DNA from: Parastagonospora avenae f. sp. tritici 18332-5
Taxonomy: Eukaryota; Ascomycota; Dothideomycetes; Pleosporales; Phaeosphaeriaceae
Direction of reading: 5' to 3'
NCBI GenBank assembly: GCA_022559985.1
Contig: JAFJTR010000031.1
Location: forward strand, 186,001 to 250,000
DNA length: 64,000 bases
Shown here: piece by piece, positions 13,860-25,491 of the stretch
Numbering within the stretch: position 1 is the first letter of the stretch
Layout of the letters: each line of letters opens with the position of its first letter
Translations under genes and position numbers: made by a program
Notes under the pieces: generated by a model
Seen by the model: the letters and a program-made list of their open reading frames with translations, nothing else
Told to the model about the DNA's origin: nothing
Database searches by the model: none

Positions 13860-15593
13860 ATGTCGACTACCCTCGTGTTCGGGACAACTATCCCTGCCGT
13901 GCTATCTTTGCGGAACATTGCCTCAGTAGTCGAGCGGTTCTCAACTGTGAGCAGTCTGAAGCTTCCATTAGTCATCTTCGGCACCGGTCTGCTTTCTTAT
14001 CTCATCTGCTATATCATCTACAATGCCTACTTTCATCCTTATGCCAAATATCCGGGCCCAAATCTAGCTAAGTTCACCGACTTGTACGCAGGCTATCATG
14101 CATGGAAAGGTGACATCCATCTTGACATGTGGCGATGCCATCAAGTCTACGGTGACAAAGTACGATATGCTCCAAACCGTCTCAATATCAACACAGTCAC
14201 GGGCTTAAAAAGTATGTACGGGCGTCTATTTATGTATGGAACCAATGCTGATGTCTACACAGATATCTACAAAGATGGGAAGCCATATCTCAAGAGCAAG
14301 AACTATGCCGCAATGGTCCATCAGGCAACCAATACGCTCACTGTCCGCGATCGAAAAGACCATGGTCGCCGCAGACGTGTCATCCAGCAGGGTTTGTCAG
14401 ACTCTACCCTTCGCGCCTTCGAGCCTTATATGTACGAGATCATCAATCGATTTTGTGACCGGATGATTCAGACTGTCGAAGAAGAAGATAAAGCCAGGGA
14501 ATGCGGGCAATCGCAGAATGCTCTTGAGAACGAAAGATGGAATACCTCACGAAACATGTCAGAGTGGTGTAACTACCTCGCGTTCGATCTCATGGCTACT
14601 TTCATCTTCAGCGGGAAGTACAACATGCTCGAGCGTGAGCAGTACCGCTACGTTGTACAATGCATTGAGCAGTCGAACATTCGTGTCTCTTCGATCCTTC
14701 AAGCACCCATCCTCAAGGCATTCCGCATGGACAAGATTCTCTTCCCTCGCGCCATTATAGCGCGCAACATGTTCCTCGGCTTCGTCGGAAAGCTCCTTCG
14801 CGACACAAAGAAGAATGACCGCAGCCAGCGCAAGGATCTATTCGAGATGCTGTCACACGCAAAGGACCCTGAGTCTGGCAATGGCTTCACTCCCGAAGAA
14901 ATCGTTGCGGAGAGTGTCACTCTCGTTGTCGCTGGTGCCGACACATCCGCCACGGCCATGGCAGCCATCTTTTTCTACCTCTCTCGCAATCCCGACGCTT
15001 ACGCTCGCGCCGCCGCCGAAGTCCGCTCAACATTTGACTCAGTCGAAGATATCCAAGGCAGTGCCAAATTGAACAGCTGTCGCTACCTCCGCGCCTGCAT
15101 TGACGAAGCCATGCGCATGTCTCCTTCTGTCGGACAAACACTCGCGCGTGAGGTACCGACTGGAGGAGCCGTTGTCGATGGCGACTTCATTCCTGGCGGC
15201 TGCGACGTCGGCGTGCCTATCTACTCCATCCACCACAAGGAAGACATCTACCCGGATCCCTTCAACTACAACCCTGAGCGATGGATGGTCGAGAAAGACG
15301 GTGCCAGCCAGCAAGTCTCAGACATGTATGCTGCGTACAATCCCTTCTCCGTTGGTCCGCGCTCGTGCATGGGAAAGGGTGTTGCGCTTGTTGAGATGAT
15401 GGCCACTTTCGCTGTGTTACTATTCAGAATGGACTTCAAGATGGCGGACACGGACACTGCGGGTGGAAAGCCTGGAAGTGTTTATGGAAGACACAGGGCA
15501 AGTGAATATCAACTCAGAGACCACATCACTTCAGCAAAGGAGGGCCCGATGTTGAGGTTCAGGCCGAGGGTCGTGAAGCCGACGGTTGAATGA
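13860..15593 (+). CDS. Cytochrome P450 monooxygenase
   Basis: Two exons, 13860-14211 and 14263-15593, 560 residues. The 51-base intron (GTATGT to CACAG) is a multiple of three and has no stop, but removing it turns a non-conserved insert into the normal continuous P450 segment GLKNIYKDGK. The start chosen is MSTTLVFGTT, just before an N-terminal membrane anchor at about residues 33-60 and a YPGP hinge. The I-helix oxygen-binding motif AGADTSATA, the K-helix EAMR (ExxR) and the haem motif FSVGPRSCMG with its cysteine are all present, so it looks active. It should sit on the endoplasmic reticulum and need a P450 reductase. Standing next to the FAS pair, it is a good candidate for oxidising the fatty chain, as P450s do in the apicidin pathway, but the substrate cannot be read from sequence. 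Confidence 0.93.
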   Translation: MSTTLVFGTTIPAVLSLRNIASVVERFSTVSSLKLPLVIFGTGLLSYLICYIIYNAYFHPYAKYPGPNLAKFTDLYAGYHAWKGDIHLDMWRCHQVYGDKVRYAPNRLNINTVTGLKSMYGRLFMYGTNADVYTDIYKDGKPYLKSKNYAAMVHQATNTLTVRDRKDHGRRRRVIQQGLSDSTLRAFEPYMYEIINRFCDRMIQTVEEEDKARECGQSQNALENERWNTSRNMSEWCNYLAFDLMATFIFSGKYNMLEREQYRYVVQCIEQSNIRVSSILQAPILKAFRMDKILFPRAIIARNMFLGFVGKLLRDTKKNDRSQRKDLFEMLSHAKDPESGNGFTPEEIVAESVTLVVAGADTSATAMAAIFFYLSRNPDAYARAAAEVRSTFDSVEDIQGSAKLNSCRYLRACIDEAMRMSPSVGQTLAREVPTGGAVVDGDFIPGGCDVGVPIYSIHHKEDIYPDPFNYNPERWMVEKDGASQQVSDMYAAYNPFSVGPRSCMGKGVALVEMMATFAVLLFRMDFKMADTDTAGGKPGSVYGRHRASEYQLRDHITSAKEGPMLRFRPRVVKPTVE

Positions 15594-16890
15594 GCTGTTG
15601 GGCTCGGTTCGAAAGCTTTTCTCTCATTTGTTCATCGACTAGACTTCCCTTCACATGTATACTTTCATAGACACTTCGCATAACGGGGCTGGGCGCAATC
15701 AATATACTTTAGGTAACTAAATGCTGCTTCACGTACACATCTAAATTTTGCTTTACTGTGAACGCGAACGAGCATTGCTCTAATGAACTTGGACAACAAC
15801 TTCAATGAAGAGCGAAACATTTCATTCCGCCTCGACTATGCAATTTCACTACCACCAATGACATGCTGGCAAAGTAGGCAGGTGCTTTAGCCGGATTGGG
15901 ACTAGCGCAGTGTTACGTCAACATTGGTCATCTCGCTCGGGGAACGTTGACACGAGACGAACCCCGACTTGCTTTCATCCGACCGACCGCTACTTCTACC
16001 CCAACTGCAACACCTGTTTCTCATTAGAATTGGTAGTGAATTCTACACAGGACCTACGTATGGTCGGATTGCAGGCGGTCCGATACTGACCAGATGGCTG
16101 TTCCTGTAGAACCCGCAATCCCACAGAAACCGCGTCGCAGCATCAGCATCAGCATCACCCGAACCATATCAGGAGTGATCCACTTAATAGCCAGGGCCCC
16201 ATAGATCTCCAGCTGGCCTCATCGGACCCCGAACAAGTGTTCTAGCGCGAAACTTAGTTTGAACCTGGTCAATCCCGCAGGTGTGGACTCTCACGGGCAT
16301 CGTTTCCAGATGTACGGGACTGGCACGAGCCCGCTACCTGGTACCCTTGCGAGCACATGGCAACAGGGTTCGTGCTCTGGTTCTCACAGTCGCTGGTCAT
16401 TTCACCGAAGCTAAAGCAAAGTGGGTCAAGGTGTGGCTCAGTCTGCCTTCGGGAACCGTTTCAACTGTGGCTGTCGGACTAAGTGCACAGTTGCTCGTCC
16501 AAAAAAGTCTGGACTGGTGTGCACACATCTCAGTTGCTGTCCTACTGTACCAACACGCAAAGTCCGCTACTGTGCAATGCCGCATGCCAAACTGGGACCG
16601 AGTGTCATCAAAGATGAGTTCGAAGGAATAGCACCGACACTGCCAAGCCAGCAGTTTCCTGGCTTGGCTGAGCCATCTTCGGGTACACTGATGGTACGAA
16701 TGACAATACATGTTCCATGCAGTCGGCGTCAAAAGTACTCCATGACCCTTTCCTAGCACTCGGTCCCTTTTCGCTCTTTTACATGTTGAACTCTTGTCAG
16801 GTTACACGACTTGCGTAGGCTATCCTGGTCGACAACATGTCACATTCATTTCGTTTCCTTGATATCAAGAATCATAAGAATCGGTGCACG
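15594..16890. other. Intergenic region between P450 and ABC transporter
   Basis: About 1.3 kb holding the P450 3' end and the ABC transporter promoter. Open frames at 16281-16631 and nearby are short and have no recognisable product. An in-frame upstream ATG for the transporter lies at 16837. Confidence 0.5.
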
Positions 16891-19800
16891 ATGGAGAGTC
16901 AACGGAATTTTGGGCCGACTAATCAATACTGCTATGGAGGGTTCGACTTCACTTTGTTCTTTGAGGAGACTTTCCTCTCGATAGTGCCCTTTGCTTTCGT
17001 ACTTCCCTTCCTCATCGTTAGGCTATATCGAACAAAAAAAGCATCCATAGTTGTTGATGGAGGGCGATGGCACTTTGCGAAGCAAGTATGTCTTGTTCGC
17101 TTGCTCATGGTCTACCTTATCGCTAATCATCTCATGCAGGCACTTTACATTCTCTATGGCGCGATACAAGTTCTAATGCTAGGCGCTATTGCTATGCCCA
17201 GCACCATCAAGACGAATACTACCATTGCTAGTGCTGTCATGACACTTTTCGCAACCTTCGTTCTGGCCGCCACTTCGAACTTCGAGCATTATCGAAATGC
17301 GCGACCATCCTCCCCGATCGGTATATACTTGGTGGTCACATGGGTCTTTGATGCTGCCAAAGTGCGTTCACTCGTTGCAATCGAAAACGGAAAGCCATTA
17401 GCTTACATGCAAGCCATATCGGCTGGTGTGAAGCTATGCCTTGTTGTGCTTGAGCTGAAGGAGAAGCGCGCTTGGCTGATAGATCCCAAAGCATTTCCCG
17501 CGCCAGAGTCGACCGCGAATTTCTTCAACCGTCTGACTTTCTTCTGGGTCAATCCACTACTATTAAAGGGCTACAACAAGCCTCTTAACGAAAGTGATCT
17601 GTTCGAAGTCCAAGAACAGATTGTAGGCGAGAAGAATTTACTGTCCTTCGCCGAAAGATGGGAGAAGTGTAGGTTGACTTTGTCAGTTTATGGATGAGAA
17701 ACATTATTGACTGCTTACAGATCCGCACAAGGACAGGTCAAACGCCTTGTTCAGACTCGCGTTTCGGCACCACTGGCGGAGTTTCTCCTCAATCATCCTA
17801 CCTCGCATGTGTTTCAGCGCATTCAATTTCAGTCAGCCATTCCTCTTACAGCGTACTCTTAGATACCTGACGACATACGACTACGCCAATCGTCCAGCCA
17901 TAGGGAACGGTCTCATCGCATCTTACATCCTCGTTTACTTCGGCTTTGGTCTCACAAATGCGATGCATCAACACCGCAACTACCGCAGTATCTCAAAGCT
18001 TCGCGGTTCGCTTATAAGCGTTATTTATAGGGAGACTCTCGGTATGAGTACATCTGCACTTGCCGAATCTGAGGCAGTGACCTTGATGAACGCCGATGTC
18101 GAGCGTATCACGGTCGGTCTACGCCAATCGCAAGAGCTTTGGGCAAGCTTGTACGAAATTGCCCTGGCGATTTATCTCCTCTATGAACAGATAAGCTGGG
18201 CTGCTCTCACGCCGCTCGGTGTCATCTTTCTTTGCACGGGTATCGCCATCGCGTCTTCGCCTAAATTAGCGTCCTCGCAGAAGACGTGGCTCGATAAAAT
18301 CCAGGCTCGTGTAGATGCAACTGCATCGATGCTGGGCGCAATGAAGGCCGTAAAGATGACTGGACTTATACCAGACCTTGGCAAGAAGATTCACGATCTT
18401 CGAGAGGACGAGATCCGCACTGCCAGGACGTTCCGTGGAATGCTGGTAAAGATCACAGCATGTTGTAAGTGGTTGATTCCAGCCAGTGAATGCCAGCTTA
18501 AATGCCAGCTTAAATGCTGACAAGATATAGCGTATGCGAGCACTTCGTTCAGTCCCGTCATCGCACTGGGAACATATATCTTCATGGCAAAATACCACGG
18601 ATATCCTGATCTGACATTAGCACGAGGATTAACATCACTCATATTGCTGCAGTTGACCCTTGAGCCGGTCTCATTCTTTATCACTGCTCTTTCTGGTCTG
18701 ATAAACACGATGAGCTGCATGGAACGCATTCGTCAGTATCTCGTCACAGAAACTCGTAACGAGCTATCACTATACCGGTCACGCCACTCGCGACCAGGCA
18801 GGCCGGATGGCCCACTCCCCTCTCCTCCTCCGGCTTATTCGCAATTTGCGCTCAATTTAGCAAATATCACAGAAGAAGCCGAAGACCCACAGTCCATGGC
18901 AGGATCGTCACAGCGATCAGAGAAACAGCCTTCGGAGAAGCATGCCGTGATTGCTAGTCAGGAGGCTGAACTTAGTAGTGATGATGCTACGCTCGCCTCA
19001 GTACACGAAACACGAAATTCCATTGTAGCTGAGAACGCCAGCTGCGGTTGGGATCGAACAAAGATGCCAACGCTCATGAACCTAAACTTCAAGATTCCGG
19101 AAGGGAGTATGACAATGATCGTTGGGCCGGTCAGCAGCGGAAAATCAACACTGCTGAAAGCAATACTCGGCGAAATGCCTGTCGCTAAAGGATTCCGACG
19201 TTCGTTTTTCACGGAGGTCGCCTACTGTAGCCAGAGTGCCTGGCTCGTCAACGGTACACTGAGGGACAATATCATACACGGCTCCGATCTCGATCCAATT
19301 TGGTACAACACAGTCATCCAGGCCTGCGATCTTGAAACAGATATCTCGATCATGCCTCTCGGCGACGAGACGATTGTGGGAAGCAAGGGCCTGAGTTTGT
19401 CTGGTGGTCAACAACAGCGTGTAGCACTCGCTCGGGCGATCTACTTCCGCCGATCCATCGTACTAATTGACGATGTTATGTGCGGTCTCGACGCTTCCAC
19501 TGAAGATCACGTGTTCGAGTCGGTACTAGGCGAGAACGGACTGCTGCGAGGTACTGACACCACTGTCATCTACGTCACCAATGCTGTTCATCGTTTCTCC
19601 CAGGCCGATCACATCATATCTCTCGGTTCCGATGGCACAATAGTCGAGCAAGGTCCTTTCGATGAGCTTCGCCAACAGGGCGGTTATGTCAGTAATCTGA
19701 CGCGAAGCGGCGGGCGCAATGTTCAGAAGCACGGCGATCGTCACGAGATCAGGGGCTTCAAACAATCGCTACTTCACTCAAAAATGCAAGAGAAGATTGA

Positions 19801-21674
19801 AGAAGAGAATGGTGCTGGTGATTTTACCATTTACGGGTATTACATCGGCACGTTTGGTTGGCTGCGATGGCTCGTCTTTTGTTTCTTCTGCGCGCTGTAC
19901 GGTTTTGGCACTGCATTTCCAAGTAAGTCACTGCGCTATTACTGTAGATTGAGATACTAATGAGGCCTCAGATGTATGGGTAAAGTGGTGGACGACTCAC
20001 AATCAGGAGCATCCGAACGATCGTATTGCCCACTATCTTGGCATGTACTTATTCCTAGCTATTCTCGGTCTCAGCTCTCTGGTGGCGGCATGCTGGATCC
20101 TCATCATGACTATGACGCCACAAGCTGGTCGCCGATTGCATCAACGACTCCTTGACACTGTGCTCAATGCACCCATGTCGTTTTTCAGCAGCACGGATAC
20201 CGGAATCACCGCCAACCGCTTCAGTCAAGATCTGGAACTGATAGACATGGAGCTACCAGTCGCACTCATCAAGACGGCAATGAACCTCTTCCTGTTGCTT
20301 GCCCAGCTATGTGTCATCTTAGCGTCAGCAAAGTGGGTTGGTGTCGCGATGCCAGCTATTTTAGTCGTCGTGTACTTCCTCCAGGTATACTACCTGCGCA
20401 CTTCTCGCCGCCTTCGTATCCTCGATATTGAAACGAAGGCACACCTGGGCACACAGTTTCTTGAGATGCTGAGTGGGCTTGTTACAGTTCGCGCATTTCA
20501 GTGGGAGTTCCAGCACTTGTCACGCTTCCTGGATATGCTCAAGAAGGCACAACGGCCATTCTACCTTCTATACTGCGTACAGAGGTGGCTCAATATGATC
20601 CTTGACATGGTCATTGGTGGTATGGCTGTTTTGCTGGTTACTATCGCTATCAAGACCAAGGGGACAGTCGATCCTGGAATGACGGCGCTCGCTCTTACCA
20701 ATCTCGTCGGATTCTCCCAGATGCTCAAGCAACTCATCACTGCTTGGACGTTGCTCGAAACCTCGATGGGTGCTCTGGCGCGTGTCCGCGCTTTTACTGG
20801 TGCAGTCGAGACTGAGAACCTGCCTGGCGAAGACAAGCCTGCGCCAGAGAACTGGCCGAGGTTTGGCGGCATCGAGTTCCGCAATGTCATTGCCTCACAC
20901 AAGAAGTCAAAGAAAGCTACACTGAACGACATCTCCTTCGCTGTCCCGCCAGGTACCAAGCTCGCGTTGGTCGGCCGTTCCGGCTCAGGAAAATCGTCTC
21001 TCATCGCTGCTCTCCTACGCATAATGGATCTATCATCCGGCCAGATTGTCATTGATGGCTTGGACATTGCAACGCTACCTCGGCAACTCGTGCGCAGCCA
21101 TCTCATCGCCTTACCACAAGACCCTTATATCCTCACTGGCACCATCCGCGAAAACGTCGACCCTCTCGGCATCATGTCAGACGATCAAGTCATCGGTGCC
21201 CTCCGCCGCGTCCAACTAAGCCACCTCCTCGACAACGCTGACATCGGTCTCCACGCCAAACTCAACCACGACATGCTCTCCCACGGCCAATGCCAACTCC
21301 TCTGCCTCGCCCGCGCGATGATACGTCGCTCCTCCATCCTCATACTCGACGAAGCCACCGCATCCGTCGACGTACATACCGACGCGTTGATGCAAGACAT
21401 AATCCGCACGGAGTTCAAGCACCATACCATCATCGCGGCCGCGCATCGTCTCGACACCATCGTTGACTTTGACGCTGTGCTCGTCCTTGATCAAGGAAGG
21501 GTATTGGAAAGCGACAATCCGCAGACTTTGCTGGCGAGAGACTCTGCATTCAAGGAGTTGTATCAGACGCAGAAGGGGGAGAATAGGGATTGGGGACATA
21601 GTACGTTGAGTTTGCTACATGATACGGGTGATAGGATTAGTTTAACGAGTCATGGGACGAGTTCGGGGAGGTGA
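16891..21674 (+). CDS. ABCC (MRP)-type full-length ABC exporter
   Basis: Four exons: 16891-17668, 17721-18464, 18531-19922 and 19972-21674, 1538 residues. I chose the ATG at 16891 for its context (ACGATGG) and because the conserved CYGGFDFTLFFEE segment follows; an in-frame ATG at 16837 would add 18 residues. The layout is TMD0, membrane domain 1, nucleotide domain 1, membrane domain 2, nucleotide domain 2, as in fungal MRP/Ycf1 relatives. Domain 1 has Walker A GPVSSGKST near residue 706, signature LSGGQQQR and a Walker B ending in Asp (VLIDD), the usual degenerate ABCC site. Domain 2 has Walker A GRSGSGKSS near 1306, signature LSHGQ and a full Walker B LILDEATASVD. It probably pumps conjugates or peptides across the plasma or vacuolar membrane; export of, or self-protection from, the cluster product is inference from position. 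Confidence 0.93.
18491..18514. repeat. Tandem 12-base duplication inside an ABC transporter intron
   Basis: The unit TGCCAGCTTAAA occurs twice in direct succession, followed by a partial third start (TGCT) near the branch point. It lies in the 66-base intron 18465-18530 and lengthens it relative to the gene's other introns (49-52 bases). No function is implied. Confidence 0.85.
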
Positions 21675-22813
21675 GGTGGTTGAGTGGGTTTCAAGGAGTC
21701 GTGCATAGCGTGGAGTTTTGTTGCGAGGGATTTTTAGACCGTCTTTACCGTTTTCTTGTAACGTTAAATGCTTTCGTTGTTTTGAGGTGCAAATAATTTT
21801 ACACCATTGGTCGAATTGAAAGAGCTTTATGACGTATACTTGCAATCTTCTACATCTGAATCAAACCGCTGTGTTGAAGCTGCGTGTTTTCCTCCTTGTT
21901 TAGAAGACTAATCACGAGATAAATTCATTGCTCCTCAACGCTGTTCATGATTGACACAAAGATAAAGTTCATCTACCTCCAGAGCATCACCCATCCGAAT
22001 TCTGCAGACTAGGGATGATTTTCAGAGGTTTCAATGGTCCTTCTCAGATCCTATCGCAAACTCACGCTGTTCGCTTCGGCTTCATGATCGCAACAACTTC
22101 ACGAACTGACGCTATAAAACTAAATTGTTATCGATGCATTAACGTCTCACTTGATAGTCTTTAAATACATAAAAATACTAAGTGAACTGTACTCCCCTGA
22201 TCAGAATCTGAGAGCGCTATGCCGTACGTCCTTCTTGCGACTTGCTCATGCAGTTCTCGCAGACAATGTTTTTCTGGTACCGACATGCTAGCCCGCCTCC
22301 TCTCTCCTCGCGGCAAGTTTATCGAGCAACGACCCATCACCGACCTCGACCCACCGTCAGGCCAGCACTCCCGCATGCTCTCTCGGGAATGTACACTTGT
22401 AATTTACAATACCGTAACATACAGCCTGCACAGTCGCACGGCACCAACTCCGACCGATCGCGTTCCGAACGCACCAATCACAACCGCCCTGCCGCATCAG
22501 CCACGTTCCAGCTAAGCGTGCTCTTTGTCCCCGGCGCTAGTGCAAGTTGAAATCCGAAATAACAACACGACACGATTGGCTGCGTCGTTTGCGAGATGTT
22601 GTGCAAGGACTTGTCGATCTCCTGCACGGAAGCGAAAGGGCAGTTGGTGTACATGTCCGAAGGATGAGTTTGCGAAGGGGTTTTGAGGAGTGGTGTTTCG
22701 CCATAGTATTGTAGAAGAATGGCCCGTTCTGCTTCATCTTGCGCGGCGAGAATGTTAGCCGAGCGGAGCGGAACTCTCAGCGGGGAAAGTATTGGCATTC
22801 ATCTGGGGGTTGT
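21675..22813. other. Intergenic region between ABC transporter and bZIP gene
   Basis: The left part is an A/T-rich 3' flank without a gene. The part from 22478 to 22798 on the minus strand is open and reads like protein (ILLQYYGETPLLKTP). It may be an extra 3' exon of the bZIP gene joined through a short intron of about 42 bases just after residue MDEG; I could not settle this by eye. Confidence 0.5.
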
Positions 22814-23681
22814 TCACCCCTCGTCCATGATTTGCAGGACAGTCGAGTTTCTGACGATGCATTCTTCACGGCTGGTGCAGCCTAGCGAGGCGCGGATGGA
22901 GTCTACGTCGCCGTCGCCGCGCATTTCGACGATGATGGTGGCAGCTGTTTCGCAGGATATCTCAAGGCCGTTGCTGGTTGGGCGGATTCTAGGGGCTGTT
23001 GTGGGTGGGCAGAAGCATTCTGAGGTCGTGGGGCAGTCTGGATCTTCGGGTGCTCCGTTGCCTCGGGGTTCGTGATGGTTGGTTGTCGTGTGTGGTGAAG
23101 ACGTGATTCTGTTCTGTACTCCAGGCATGAGAACAGATTCCGAAGGCTTCAGGAATTGTGTACTGGTAGCGGAAGGAGCACCCCAGTTTTCTAAGGTATG
23201 GAGGTAATTTGTATTGCTGATGACATTGATGGTATTGGGGTGGCCATGCCCGTTGCTTGAGAATTGTGCTGTATCAGGGGTTGTAACTAGCGCATTGACA
23301 GGTTTTGCGCCTCGTCGCTGCGATGGCGATGCTGCTGTATTGACTGAAGCATTCTTCGGCAATGCGTTCTCGTCACAGGATCGTACAAAGCCATCTACCT
23401 CATCTTGCGATATACCATGGTGCGCCAGAAGACTTCGCAACCTCGCATTTTCCTCGGCAACTTTACGTGCGGCGCGTTGCATCTCCTGCGTGGCGGCAAC
23501 GCCTTCGCGCTCGTACTCATGTATGCGCTCCTGAAGCTCATCAATCAGCTCTTTGCGGCGATTGCGCGACCGGCGCTGATTCTCCCGGATGCGCAGGGCA
23601 GATGCCGTATCGTCGCCCTGGGAGCAGCTTAGTCTCGTGACGCAGCATGATACGATACTATTGGCTTACCTTCTTCGCCAT
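22814..23681 (-). CDS. bZIP transcription factor
   Basis: Two exons, 23681-23670 (MAKK) and 23617-22814, 271 residues. The 52-base intron starts GTAAGC. The basic region RIRENQRRSRNRRKE carries the Asn and paired Arg pattern of fungal bZIP DNA-binding helices. A leucine-zipper-like stretch (LIDELQERIHEYE, then ENARLRSLLAHHG) follows. The C-terminal part has a conserved-looking block with cysteines (SCETAATIIVEMRG, LGCTSREEC). No ankyrin repeats are visible, so it is not laid out like the HC-toxin regulator TOXE, which combines a bZIP basic region with ankyrin repeats. Its place between the transporters and near the synthetase makes it a candidate pathway regulator, unproven. The true C-terminus may lie further left, in 22478-22798. 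Confidence 0.85.
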
Positions 23682-23845
23682 TGTTGTTGCTACGGTATTA
23701 GATGAGCTGGGGAAGTGTGGAGCGTGGGTATGATGTTCTTCGGCAATAGCGGATTTAAGCAGTTTTGGTTGTCTTCTGGAGAGGCCCGTTCCTTCTTCCA
23801 TCATGCACGAATACGTCATGACTGTAGAACGGGTGCTTCAACATC

Positions 23846-25319
23846 TCATACAACGTGTTCTCGAGCTTGTTGAAGCTTGACCTTCCGAAGCTGAAGCATG
23901 AATCCACTAGCGACTACATACGCAAGCCCGGCGAAAATCTGGACGTACAAATACTTTCTCGAAGCAGTATTGCGTCTCAATTTGAGTGCGATACCCTCAG
24001 ATGCTACATGAAAGTGTAAGTGTTCGCGAAGCTGGAGTCTGGGAATTGAACTCAGGCTACAACACGTACCTAAAGCTGGTATGATGACGGAAGCCCATGA
24101 TAAGGACAACAAAGATTGTAGATTCTTGATTCCAGCAACTTCAACGCACAGTGGACCAATCGTCTTCGCAAGGGATCATTAGAATCTGTCTCTGCAAGGG
24201 TTTCTCTAGCATTGGTATCACTCACCATCCAGAATACACCGAGGATTGCTCCACAAAGTATGGCGAAGAACACGGTGAGCCCATAAGACGTAGCAGGGAG
24301 CCAGAAGGCAAAACATGAAAGGCCACACAGCAGCGTGAGCGCGCCTGCTGTATCAATCCTACTCCAACGATCGCTGAGTATCCCAATGAACGGTCTACCT
24401 ACGGCAGTACCTACATTGAGCAAGCCAATGATGTCTGTAGCTTGTGATCGAGAAAGCCCGATGGAGAGTGCGAAGTCGGACAGAGAGAACAGAAGGACGA
24501 CATATCCGAACATGCCCGTGAAAGTCCAAGCGAGTAACAACACCACCTCGTATCGTCGAAGAAGCTTGGTGTCAAATCCAAGCTGAGTCGGTTGTATCAC
24601 CCGATTCCGGTCCCTGATAAGGCTGATGGCAATAAATTGCGCGACGAGTGCAACGAGCCCCGTGATGCGCAAGGCCCAGCTGATGCCCCAACGCTGGATA
24701 ATTGCTTCTGTACCCCATGTAAAGGTAGCACCACCGACACCGGAGCCTGCGGCGCTGATGCCATTGGCTAGACTGCGTCTTTGCACGAACCATTGGGATA
24801 GAATTGGTAGGGCGGGGATGTAAAGGAATCCGATGCCCACACCAATCAAGACGCCTTGGGAGATATGTAGTTGCCATATACGGTGTGCAAATGACGCCGA
24901 GATGAAACCGAAACACTGCAAGACCATGCCAATGTACATGATGATATGAGTTCCAAATTTCCTCGTTAAGATGGTGACAATGGGGGCTATGAGCATAGCG
25001 ATGGCGAAGTTGAAGCCTCCGATGAACGCATAGCCCCAGGTTGATGCTTCGGGGAAGACATTATCCGATAGGTAATGTGACAGGTAGATGCCATATGCCT
25101 ACGAGAATCAGTCGTTAAGTATTTCCATTGCGGGTGTGTGAAGTCGAGCCGTACTGAGACTGTACCCCAGGTGAAACAATTGATCGCGAAGCATGCACCG
25201 ACACAGACCCAGCCGTAGCCTCCATCTGGAGGGCTTGTATCAGCTGTGCTGTTGTCATGCTGATGATCCTGCATTTCGCATGACACTGCTGCTGGCTGAC
25301 TTGGCGAACGAGGTGCCAT
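23846..25319 (-). CDS. MFS transporter, monocarboxylate-carrier-like
   Basis: Four exons: 25319-25155, 25098-24226, 24163-24070 and 24003-23846, 429 residues; introns are 56, 62 and 66 bases. The hydrophilic N-terminus ends in PPDGGYGWVCVGACF, the typical entry of fungal MCT-like carriers into helix 1. About twelve membrane helices follow, with the loop motif FVQRRSLANGISAAGSGVGG between helices 4 and 5. The cytoplasmic tail ends QQAREHVV. Relatives move monocarboxylates or unknown metabolites across the plasma membrane; the substrate cannot be predicted. The ATG at 25319 lies only 172 bases from the end of the same-strand ArsH-like gene upstream. Confidence 0.9.
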
Positions 25320-25491
25320 GTTGGCTGCCGGCTGTGCGGAGAGGATAGCGTAAGTCTAGGACTCGAATGGGACGCTTCGAAGTGAGGACATGGAAAGCTT
25401 GTACTACGCGAAGTTCGATATGTCACCACTGCAATCTAATTCGTCCAGGTATAGGCGAGGTCATTGGCTGTTACCCCGCACTACCCAAGTT

